Assembly: GCA_013911345.1 (NCBI GenBank)
Contig: JACETJ010000109.1
Location: forward strand, 1 to 5,488
Source: Congregibacter sp.
Lineage (GTDB): Bacteria; Pseudomonadota; Gammaproteobacteria; Pseudomonadales; Halieaceae
Length of the DNA stretch: 5,488 nucleotides
Reading direction: 5' to 3'
Below the pieces are notes generated by a model. It had not been told where the DNA came from. It searched no databases and worked only from the letters and a program-made list of their open reading frames with translations. Every line of letters starts with the position of its first letter. Position 1 is the first letter of the stretch. Below are positions 1-5,488 of the stretch, piece by piece. The translations under genes were made by a program, and so were the position numbers.

Positions 1-181
1 ATTCCCGTGGCAAGGGCTCGAAAGTCACCACCGTAGTCGGCATACCCCGCGCACGGGCCTGCTGCCTGAGATGCGCCAACACTGACTGATGCCCAAGATG
101 GATACCGTCAAAGGCCCCAATCGTGACCGCGCAGCCGCGATGATGAGGGCGCAAGTTGTGCCGGCCGCGGATGAGTTCCAT
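1..181 (-). CDS. ribF: Bifunctional riboflavin kinase/FAD synthetase, N-terminal part (truncated by window edge)
   Basis: RibF makes the flavin cofactors in the cytoplasm: riboflavin is phosphorylated to FMN, which is then adenylylated to FAD. Only the first 60 codons are present, and the rest lies beyond position 1. The visible part is the start of the FMN adenylyltransferase domain. It opens MELIRGRHNL, closely matching the E. coli opening (MKLIRGIHNL). The nucleotidyltransferase signature GAFDGIHLGH falls at residues 22-31, with the HxGH element at 28-31, and TFEPLPRE follows at 53-60, as is usual in this family. The ATG at 181 was chosen because it aligns with the E. coli start; an ATG 17 bases upstream is out of frame. 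The Shine-Dalgarno is weak (a G-rich GAGCGGGG directly abuts the ATG). It lies 105 bp downstream of murJ, the usual gammaproteobacterial neighbour. A likely promoter sits in that gap. Identification is firm; the kinase domain cannot be assessed. Confidence 0.95.
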   Translation of the reverse strand, partial: MELIRGRHNLRPHHRGCAVTIGAFDGIHLGHQSVLAHLRQQARARGMPTTVVTFEPLPRE

Positions 182-214
182 CCCCGCTCGTCTTCCATTC
201 AAAACCAAAGAAAC

Positions 215-243
215 AGTATACCGCTCAGCCATGACTAGATCAG
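215..243 (-). promoter_or_regulatory. Candidate sigma-70 promoter for ribF
   Basis: On the minus strand the murJ-ribF gap holds TATACT (215-220), five of six matches to the -10 consensus. A 17 bp spacer separates it from CTGATC (238-243), which matches the -35 consensus only at its central TGA. Transcription would begin near position 208, giving a leader of roughly 27 nt before the ribF ATG. No convincing terminator hairpin with a T-run follows murJ, so ribF could be transcribed both from this promoter and by read-through. The call rests on consensus matching by eye. Confidence 0.45.
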
Positions 244-286
244 CCAGTGCCTGCACCCACACAGGACGGGAAATCCGAGCAGCAAC

Positions 287-1858
287 TCAGCGTCTCAGAT
301 CGCCAGACCGCACCCCGGATAAGAATAGACTCGCAGCAAACACAACCATTCCACTGGCACACAGCACACCCAGTTGGATAGCCCTCTGCCACCACGACCA
401 GCTCGCCCATAGGGCATCCTCGGGCATCATCCACAGCAGCACAACAATCATGGCCGCGGAGGCCACCCCGATCTGTATGATCCATTTACCCAGCAGTAGG
501 TTCCCTGGCAGCACTGCCTCACGCCCCAAACCCCTGAACAACAACACGGCGTTCAACCATGCTGAGACGCTGGTTGCCAATGCGAGGCCCACATGGCCAA
601 GGTTGAACCACCACATCAAAGGGAGGACAAAGGCCACGTTAAGGATCATGTTGGCGCCCATCGCAATGATGCCAATGCGCACCGGTGTCCGCATATCTTC
701 ACGCGCGTAGAAACCCGGCGCGAGGACCTTGATCAACATAAAGGCACCTAAGCCCAGGGTGTAAGCGCGCAGACTGGCAGCCGCCATCATCCGGTCGCCC
801 TCGCTGAACGCGCCGTACTGGAACAGAGTCGCCAGCACCGGTTCCGCAAGGACGGCCAGCGCCAGGGTCGCCGGGATGGCAATCAATAAAACACTGCGGA
901 TGGCCCAAGCCAATGTATTGGCAAATGCGGGATCGTCTGCTCGCGCACGCTGACCCGACAGGGTCGGCAAAATCACCGTCGCAATCGCGATCGCAAATAC
1001 CCCTAGAGGTAACTCTGTCAGTCGGTCTGAATAATACAGCCACGACACGCTGCCTGTTGGCAGTAGCGAGGCCAGTACCGTATCGAGTAACAGGTTGATC
1101 TGACTGACCGACACGCCAAATAAGGCCGGAACCATCAGCAACAGGACTCTCTTTACGCCCTCGTGTCGGGGCGCCCATCGCGGCCGGGGCACCAGCCCAA
1201 TACCGGCCAGCGCCGGCACCTGAAATAAAAGTTGCGCAAATCCCGCAACCAGCACCCCTAAAGCAAGCGCCACGACGGGCTCCTCAAAGTGCGGCGCAAA
1301 CCACAATGCTGATGCGATCAAACAAAGATTCAGCAACACAGGCGTCAAAGCGGGGATCGCAAACCGTTGGTAGCTGTTGAGTATTGCGCCCGCGAAACCC
1401 GTCAGTGAGATCAGGAGCAAATAGGGAAACGTCAGCTTGATCAAATCACCGGTGAGCGCCAGTTTCGCCGGATCTCGCAAAAAGCCCGGCGCAAAAATCG
1501 TCGCCACCACGGGTGACGCCATGATTGTCAGCACCGTCAGCAAAAGCAATGTACCGCCGAGCACTCCCGCCACGCGGTCCACCAGTTCCCGTACGGCCGC
1601 GAAACCGCCCTTTTCACGGGTGTCGGCAAGCACCGGCACAAAGGCCTGAGCGAAAGCTCCCTCGGCAAAGAGCCGTCTTAAGAAGTTGGGGATCTTGAAT
1701 GCCACAAAGAACGCATCGGCATTGCCATTGGCACCGATCAGGTTGGCCAGCACGACATCGCGCAATAAGCCCAGCACCCTGGAAACCATGGTGGCGGACC
1801 CCACCACAGCACTCGAGCGAACGAGTTTGGGTGAGTCAGCGGTTTCTTGCGTGCTCAT
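287..1858 (-). CDS. murJ: MurJ (MviN) lipid II flippase
   Basis: MurJ is an inner-membrane protein of the MOP superfamily that flips the peptidoglycan precursor lipid II from the cytoplasmic to the periplasmic face; it is normally essential. The 523-residue product is slightly longer than E. coli MurJ (511) because of about nine extra N-terminal residues, and is hydrophobic throughout, consistent with the family's 14 membrane segments. The family signature is intact: SRVLGLLRD at 26-34, ADAFFVAFKIPN at 47-58 and LRRLFAEGAF at 60-69. By a constant offset of nine, residues known to be needed in E. coli MurJ are all kept: R27, R33, D48, R61, S272, D278, R279 and E282 (the last three within SDRLTELP). 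It starts at ATG 1858, 20 bp after the nudF stop, with no recognisable Shine-Dalgarno, so translation may depend on ribosomes finishing nudF. ribF follows after 105 bp. Identification is very secure. Confidence 0.97.
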   Translation of the reverse strand: MSTQETADSPKLVRSSAVVGSATMVSRVLGLLRDVVLANLIGANGNADAFFVAFKIPNFLRRLFAEGAFAQAFVPVLADTREKGGFAAVRELVDRVAGVLGGTLLLLTVLTIMASPVVATIFAPGFLRDPAKLALTGDLIKLTFPYLLLISLTGFAGAILNSYQRFAIPALTPVLLNLCLIASALWFAPHFEEPVVALALGVLVAGFAQLLFQVPALAGIGLVPRPRWAPRHEGVKRVLLLMVPALFGVSVSQINLLLDTVLASLLPTGSVSWLYYSDRLTELPLGVFAIAIATVILPTLSGQRARADDPAFANTLAWAIRSVLLIAIPATLALAVLAEPVLATLFQYGAFSEGDRMMAAASLRAYTLGLGAFMLIKVLAPGFYAREDMRTPVRIGIIAMGANMILNVAFVLPLMWWFNLGHVGLALATSVSAWLNAVLLFRGLGREAVLPGNLLLGKWIIQIGVASAAMIVVLLWMMPEDALWASWSWWQRAIQLGVLCASGMVVFAASLFLSGVRSGDLRR

Positions 1859-1878
1859 CGGATCAAGACAGGGGGCTT

Positions 1879-2511
1879 TCAGTGTTCATCAAGGCGCCAC
1901 TGTTGCCGAAGGTCGTCCCCGTGGCGTGCAAGCCACTGCAGCGCAATGAGCGTGTGGCCGTTATTAATTCCGTCGCGATCCAGCATCTCCATTACCTGCG
2001 TGCGAGGCAACTGGTGCACCAGAATGTCCTCATGCTCAGCATCAAGACCTTGGATGGTGCCAGGCTGAGCTTGCTTCACCTCACCAATGAACAGGCGAAT
2101 CTGCTCCGAACAGGCTCCTGCGCTGGGGTAAAAAGTGGCGATCCGCTCGAGTCGACCCAACTGACAACCCGCCTCTTCTTCTGCCTCGCGGTGAACGACC
2201 GCAGTATCAGATTCACCCGCTTCGACAATGCCCGCGATCAGTTCCAGCATCCATGGGGTGTCGCCGTCGCGGATGGCACCAACGCGAAATTGCTCAACCA
2301 AAACGAGCTCGTCGCGGACCGGATCCCAAGGCAAAACACCCACAGCGTCGCCCCGCTGAAACAACTCCCGGCGCATCGGCGCTGACCAGCCACCCTCAAA
2401 CAGCCGATGCCGTAATGTCAGCGTCTCCAGTGAAAAGTAGCCGCGGAAACTGTGTTCACGACGAGTAATCTCCACGTCCTGCGCACCGTAGCGCGAGCGG
2501 AATGCGGTCAA
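1879..2511 (-). CDS. nudF: ADP-ribose pyrophosphatase (Nudix hydrolase, NudF type)
   Basis: NudF enzymes hydrolyse ADP-ribose to AMP and ribose 5-phosphate in the cytoplasm, using Mg2+. The complete Nudix box GX5EX7REUXEEXGU is present, from GIVEAGE to REAEEEAGC (residues 94-116 in the 210-residue form), including the metal-binding glutamates of REAEEE. Outside the box, DVEITRRE, FRGYFSLETL, RHRLFEGG, the VRRE-like MRRELFQRG, LPWDPVRDELVL and the tail HTLIALQWLARH match E. coli NudF (209 aa) in order. The loop GLDAEHEDI corresponds to the E. coli region supplying a catalytic glutamate. The frame is open to TTG 2532, but I prefer TTG 2511: it has GGAG eight bases upstream, gives an E. coli-like length, and overlaps the pyrB stop as TTGA, a typical translational-coupling arrangement. 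murJ follows after 20 bp. Family is certain; ADP-ribose as substrate is inferred from overall similarity. Confidence 0.93.
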   Translation of the reverse strand: MTAFRSRYGAQDVEITRREHSFRGYFSLETLTLRHRLFEGGWSAPMRRELFQRGDAVGVLPWDPVRDELVLVEQFRVGAIRDGDTPWMLELIAGIVEAGESDTAVVHREAEEEAGCQLGRLERIATFYPSAGACSEQIRLFIGEVKQAQPGTIQGLDAEHEDILVHQLPRTQVMEMLDRDGINNGHTLIALQWLARHGDDLRQQWRLDEH

Positions 2512-3521
2512 AACCGCCGCTCCGTATACCAATTGACCGGCGCGGAGTGCTGCTCAACCTGATCGGCGACGTCCAGAATCAGTGCAAAGAGCGCCATACG
2601 CACCAAAACACCATTGTCACTCTGGCGAAAAATGGCCAGATTCGGGTTGTCGTTTAGATCAGTGTCCAACTCCCGGGCACCTTCGCGAGAGTCTCTGGGT
2701 AATGGATGCATGATCACCGTATTGGGCTCACAGTTCGCGGTATAAACGCTTTGATTCAAGCGGAAGCGCCCACGGTATAGATCGGCCTCTTCGCGACTCG
2801 CGAAACGCTCTTCCTGAATGCGCGTACTGTAAACAATGTCGACGTCGGCGATCCCGGTCTCCAGAGCGTCGGTCTCAAGCACTTCATGACCCGCTTCACG
2901 CAGGGTGGCCACGACCTCTGGAGGCATGCTGAGCGCCTCGGGCGATACGAGGCTTACCTTCAACCCCCGGAAAAGCGACAGTAGCTTGGATAGAGAATGC
3001 ACGGTACGGCCAAACCGAAGGTCCCCCACCATGGCAATCCGCAAACCATCGAGCGCGCGGTCCCTGTCAGCAAGCTCTGATCGAATCGTGTATAGGTCAA
3101 GCAATGCCTGACTCGGATGCTCGTTAGCACCATCGCCGCCATTGATAACAGGCACTCGACTCGCTGCGGCGAACTCAGCAACAGAGCCATCCTCAGGGTG
3201 GCGCATAACAATAATATCGGAGTAACCGCTCAGCACCCGGGCGGTATCGTAGAGTGATTCACCCTTGGCAATCGCTGAGTGTTCAAAGCCGGTCGTTTCG
3301 CGAACCTCGCCACCCAAAAGATTGAAGGCGCTACCAAAGCTGATTCGGGTCCGAGTGGAGGGCTCAAAAAACATAGACCCGAGGATGGCGCCATCGAGCA
3401 CTCTGGTCATCCGCTCTCGATGTGCATAGGGGCGCATAGCGTCAGCCACTGTAAACAGCTGTTCGACGTCAGCTCGCCCGAACTGACTGATACTCAGTAT
3501 GTGGCTACCGGCAAATTGCAC
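2508..3521 (-). CDS. pyrB: Aspartate carbamoyltransferase, catalytic chain
   Basis: PyrB catalyses the committed step of pyrimidine synthesis: carbamoyl phosphate plus L-aspartate gives N-carbamoyl-L-aspartate and phosphate. In the 337-residue form the carbamoyl-phosphate loop STRTR is at 55-59, the 80s-loop lysine (AKGES) at 86, MRHP at 106-109, NEHPSQ with its histidine at 135, GRTVHS with the arginine at 172, TRIQEER near 233-239 and HPLPR at 272-276. Every expected active-site element is present. The sequence is E. coli-like but about 26 residues longer than that chain (311), partly through a C-terminal tail after the last helix (QVEQHSAPVNWYTERRF). The frame is open to GTG 3530, but GTG 3521 is preferred: GGAG lies eight bases upstream, and the protein then begins close to the conserved HILSI strand. 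No pyrI or pyrC-like partner gene lies beside it; nudF overlaps its stop by 4 bp. sbcB ends about 160 bp upstream. Confidence 0.95.
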   Translation of the reverse strand: MQFAGSHILSISQFGRADVEQLFTVADAMRPYAHRERMTRVLDGAILGSMFFEPSTRTRISFGSAFNLLGGEVRETTGFEHSAIAKGESLYDTARVLSGYSDIIVMRHPEDGSVAEFAAASRVPVINGGDGANEHPSQALLDLYTIRSELADRDRALDGLRIAMVGDLRFGRTVHSLSKLLSLFRGLKVSLVSPEALSMPPEVVATLREAGHEVLETDALETGIADVDIVYSTRIQEERFASREEADLYRGRFRLNQSVYTANCEPNTVIMHPLPRDSREGARELDTDLNDNPNLAIFRQSDNGVLVRMALFALILDVADQVEQHSAPVNWYTERRF

Positions 3522-3683
3522 GATATGCACTCCACTGCTTCACTGCTCACTGATGCCATCGGCTGGCGCCGCTTCGCAACCCCCGCCAATCTCCACTGTA
3601 GACTCGCTAACCGCACGCGGCCTGATGGAGAAGGACCATTGTCGATGCCAAGGCTTTCTCAATGACGGCTATTGTAGCCCCGA
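3522..3683 (-). other. sbcB-pyrB intergenic region, possible pyrB leader
   Basis: This is the longest non-coding gap in the window. Close to the sbcB stop a short inverted repeat, GGCTA-CAA-TAGCC (3667-3679), contains TACAAT (3671-3676), a five-of-six -10 match. The sequence 16-18 bp upstream (TGTGTG-like) is a poor -35, so a promoter here is only possible, not shown. No T-run follows any hairpin, so I see neither a rho-independent terminator nor an E. coli-style pyrimidine attenuator, and no convincing leader peptide. pyrB is therefore transcribed either by read-through from sbcB or from an unrecognised promoter in this gap. Confidence 0.3.
3530..3552 (-). repeat. Three near-tandem CAGTG repeats at the pyrB ribosome-binding site
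   Basis: On the minus strand, just before the pyrB start, CAGTG occurs three times at 7-8 base intervals (plus-strand CACTG at 3533-3537, 3541-3545 and 3548-3552), reading CAGTGAG-CAGTGAAG-CAGTGGAG. The last copy supplies the GGAG Shine-Dalgarno of pyrB. The octamer CAGTGGAG occurs once more 61 bases further upstream (3591-3598). This is visible directly; whether it has any role is unknown, and it could be chance in a short purine-rich leader. Confidence 0.4.
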
Positions 3684-5126
3684 TCATCCGACGACACACA
3701 GGGATCTTACCCACGCTTCCAGTTGGTCAAGCGCTTTCACCGTGCGCTCAGTCACCTCTGGCCGCGCGCGCTCTTCAGCAAGCTCTTGCTCAAATTGTGC
3801 CAACGTGAACGACCCCTCTGACCGCTGCAGCTGACAGTGTTCCCGCCATTGGGCCGTCTCGGCCTCACTGAGCGTCTCGGGAAAGTTCCGTGCACGGTAA
3901 CGGAACAGCAACTCCGGAAGGCGCTGGTCACTGAAAGGAAAACTCTGCCCGGTGAGCGATGCGGGCTCATCGTTTATCGCCTGCTCGCAGAGCTTGCGAT
4001 CCCCGTCACCGAGAAACCCGTCGTACAGCATGAGGTCAGGATCCGAACGCGGCGGGAACGACTGCTCTGCCCAGACACTCTGGATCCGCGCCACGAAACC
4101 CTCAGCATCTGCTGACCGGGCCTGCCGAAGGGCAGCGAGGTGCCGCCGATGCAGATCACCATCCAGCCCCAACGCCTCTGCCACTGGCCCTGCAACCCAC
4201 TGAGCAGGCAACAACACCGGTGCGCGGTTGAGACGGATCGTTTTGAGAGGAGGTCGCTCGATCCCTTTGGGTAAGGCGTCTCGGGGTGTGAAGAGATGCT
4301 CACGAATCTCAGCGGGGTCACGCTCAAGAAAATCAGGCGATCTGCCCAAGTCCACGCAGATCACCTCGCTGTTGTTGTGCGGGTGCCACGCCACAGGCGC
4401 AACCAAAGCCAGATTGTGTCGCTCACCACCAAACATGCCTGACACATGCACCAGAGGCGTCAGGTTCTGTATATCGATCAATGCGCTGACCACCCGCTTG
4501 GATCGCTGCTCATAAAGCACGTTGAAGAGCTCGTTATCGCAGCGTTTTAACAATCGGGCCATCTCTATCGTGGCGATCACATCAGCCATCGCATCATGAG
4601 CCGCACCGTGCTCGATGCCATTGGCCGCTGTCAGCTCCTCAAGCCGAAAACTGGTAAAGCCGTCGTCGCGCAAGGGCCACTCAATGCCCTGCGGGCGCAG
4701 CGCGCGATAAGCCCGCACCACATCCAACAGATCCCACCGGCTGTTGCCGTTCTGCCACTCCCGCGCGTAGGGGTCCCGCAAACTGCGCCACAGGGCAAAG
4801 CGGGTGATCTCGTCATCAAACCGGATCGAGTTGTAGCCGATGCCACAAGTCTTTGGTTGAGACAGCTCCGTGTGAATGCGAGCGATAAACTCTGTTTCGG
4901 GTAGCCCTTCTTGCGCAGCAAGCTGCGGGGTGATGCCGGTGACCCGCACCGCTGCCGGATGAGGCAATCGATCCGGAGTGGGCTGTGCATAAAGTGTCAG
5001 CGGCTCACCAATGATCTCCAACGCCGCGTTAGTTCGCACTCCGGCGAACTGCCAGGGTCTATCCTGGGTCGCATCCGCACCAGATGTTTCGTAGTCATGC
5101 CAATAAAACGACTCAGATGAGCTCAA
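3684..5126 (-). CDS. sbcB: Exonuclease I (single-strand-specific 3'-5' exodeoxyribonuclease)
   Basis: Exonuclease I degrades single-stranded DNA from the 3' end in mismatch repair and recombination, and is known in E. coli to bind the SSB C-terminus. With the TTG start at 5126 the product is 480 residues (E. coli 475). The DEDDh nuclease residues are all present and line up with E. coli at a constant offset of four: D11 and E13 in HDYET (10-14), D104 in RFDDE, and H177 and D182 in HDAMAD (177-182). Other family blocks follow in order: NSRWDLLDV, GIEWP, FRLEELTAANGIEH, LVHVSGMFG, VAPVAWHP, LYDGF and FRYRARNFPETL. The frame stays open to GTG 5207, but those 27 extra residues lie inside the fumarase coding region and match nothing in E. 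coli ExoI. TTG 5126 is the last possible start before HDYET. The Shine-Dalgarno is weak (GAAGAG). It overlaps the fumarase 3' end by 14 bp. Confidence 0.95.
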   Translation of the reverse strand: MSSSESFYWHDYETSGADATQDRPWQFAGVRTNAALEIIGEPLTLYAQPTPDRLPHPAAVRVTGITPQLAAQEGLPETEFIARIHTELSQPKTCGIGYNSIRFDDEITRFALWRSLRDPYAREWQNGNSRWDLLDVVRAYRALRPQGIEWPLRDDGFTSFRLEELTAANGIEHGAAHDAMADVIATIEMARLLKRCDNELFNVLYEQRSKRVVSALIDIQNLTPLVHVSGMFGGERHNLALVAPVAWHPHNNSEVICVDLGRSPDFLERDPAEIREHLFTPRDALPKGIERPPLKTIRLNRAPVLLPAQWVAGPVAEALGLDGDLHRRHLAALRQARSADAEGFVARIQSVWAEQSFPPRSDPDLMLYDGFLGDGDRKLCEQAINDEPASLTGQSFPFSDQRLPELLFRYRARNFPETLSEAETAQWREHCQLQRSEGSFTLAQFEQELAEERARPEVTERTVKALDQLEAWVRSLCVVG

Positions 5127-5488
5127 GCGCCTGCTCTTCGATCTGCGCTTTCCAGATCTGTGGTCCGGTGACGTGCACAGACTCGCCTGCACTGTCGACC
5201 GCAACACTCACTGGCATGTCCTTCACGGTGAAGGCGTAGATCGCCTCCATGCCAAGGTCTTCAAAAGCCACCACCTCGGCCTTGGTGACCGCCTGAGACA
5301 CCAGATAGGCCGCGCCACCTACCGCCATCAGGTAGACCGCGCCGTGCTTCTTGATCGCCTCCACCGCCACCGGCCCCCGCTCGGCTTTGCCGATCATGCC
5401 GGCCAGCCCGGTTTGCTCAAGAATGTAGTCAGTAAACTTATCCATACGGGTCGCGGTCGTTGGGCCCGCGGGGCCCACTGCATCATCC
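5113..5488 (-). CDS. Class I fumarate hydratase (iron-sulfur), C-terminal part (truncated by window edge)
   Basis: Class I fumarases are oxygen-sensitive [4Fe-4S] enzymes that interconvert fumarate and L-malate in the TCA cycle. Only the last 124 codons are here; the frame is open through position 5488, so no start is assigned, and the GTG at 5478 is internal. The fragment is the end of the beta domain: DDAVGPAGPTTATRMDKF, then IKKHGAVYLMAVGGAAYL and FEDLGMEAIYAFTVKDMP, matching the C-terminus of E. coli FumA/FumB (GPTTAGRMDSY, KKHGGFYLGSIGG, PELGMEAIW). In fragment numbering, T10, T11, R14 and K34 fall at the spacing of substrate-contacting residues known from the Leishmania class I enzyme. 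The cluster cysteines would lie upstream, outside the window. Related two-subunit fumarase or tartrate dehydratase beta chains share this fold, so a single-chain enzyme is likely but not proven. sbcB begins inside its last codons. Confidence 0.9.
   Translation of the reverse strand, partial: DDAVGPAGPTTATRMDKFTDYILEQTGLAGMIGKAERGPVAVEAIKKHGAVYLMAVGGAAYLVSQAVTKAEVVAFEDLGMEAIYAFTVKDMPVSVAVDSAGESVHVTGPQIWKAQIEEQALELI

Noticed and set aside
244..286. Possible terminator after murJ (CCTG...CAGG and GTGC-AG-GCAC inverted repeats)
   Set aside because: Stems are only four base pairs and no T-run follows, so a rho-independent terminator is not supported.
156..710. Plus-strand open frame of 184 codons opposite murJ and the murJ-ribF gap
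   Set aside because: It is antisense to a well-supported murJ, has low-complexity composition rich in Pro, Thr, Arg and Ser with no recognisable domain, and looks like a shadow of a GC-rich coding region.
985..995. GCGATCGC palindrome, resembling a highly iterated cyanobacterial palindrome or a binding site
   Set aside because: It is a single copy encoding the conserved Ala-Ile-Ala-Ile stretch of MurJ, so coding explains it.
1699..2385. Plus-strand open frame of 228 codons spanning the murJ 5' end and nudF
   Set aside because: It runs antisense across two confidently identified genes and their junction, and its translation resembles no family I know.
3279..3834. Plus-strand open frames crossing the sbcB-pyrB gap
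   Set aside because: They extend into pyrB or sbcB antisense, lack a credible ribosome-binding site and show no recognisable motif. The gap alone is too short to support a gene on that strand.
5127..5207. N-terminal extension of exonuclease I from GTG 5207
   Set aside because: The 27 added residues are encoded within the fumarase C-terminus, match nothing in E. coli ExoI, and would make the protein longer than its family.
1..5488. Search for a novel defence, mobile or RNA-based system
   Set aside because: Every long coding region is a recognised housekeeping gene, and the gaps are 20 to 160 bp. No direct-repeat arrays, transposase remnants, tRNA genes or structured RNA were seen.

Overview
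The window is an ordinary chromosomal stretch from a gammaproteobacterium. Base composition looks moderately GC-rich (mid-to-high 50s percent by eye). RibF, MurJ, NudF, PyrB and exonuclease I all resemble their Escherichia coli counterparts, and the pairing of murJ with ribF is a classic gammaproteobacterial arrangement. The genus cannot be fixed from sequence alone. A marine or environmental gammaproteobacterium is a guess, not a reading.

All six genes lie on the minus strand, so transcription runs from high to low coordinates. In that order they are: the 3' end of a class I iron-sulfur fumarase (5113-5488, cut by the window edge); sbcB, exonuclease I (3684-5126); a gap of about 160 bp with weak regulatory-looking features; pyrB, aspartate carbamoyltransferase catalytic chain (2508-3521); nudF, ADP-ribose pyrophosphatase (1879-2511); murJ, lipid II flippase (287-1858); a 105 bp gap carrying a plausible sigma-70 promoter; and the first 60 codons of ribF (1-181, cut by the window edge).

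The genes are tightly packed. The fumarase and sbcB overlap by 14 bp, pyrB and nudF overlap by 4 bp (TTGA), and nudF and murJ are 20 bp apart. Three starts in a row appear to be non-ATG (TTG for sbcB, GTG for pyrB, TTG for nudF). The default longest reading frames overshoot these starts, and homology plus Shine-Dalgarno spacing place them further in. The functions are mixed housekeeping: TCA cycle, DNA repair, pyrimidine synthesis, nucleotide sanitation, peptidoglycan synthesis and flavin synthesis. The layout looks like compacted neighbours sharing transcripts, not a single pathway. I found no mobile element, CRISPR array, RNA gene, defence system or toxin-antitoxin pair, and nothing that amounts to an undescribed system. 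The best second-look items are the pyrB-nudF coupling, the lone pyrB without pyrI or a pyrC-like partner, and short tandem CAGTG repeats at the pyrB ribosome-binding site.
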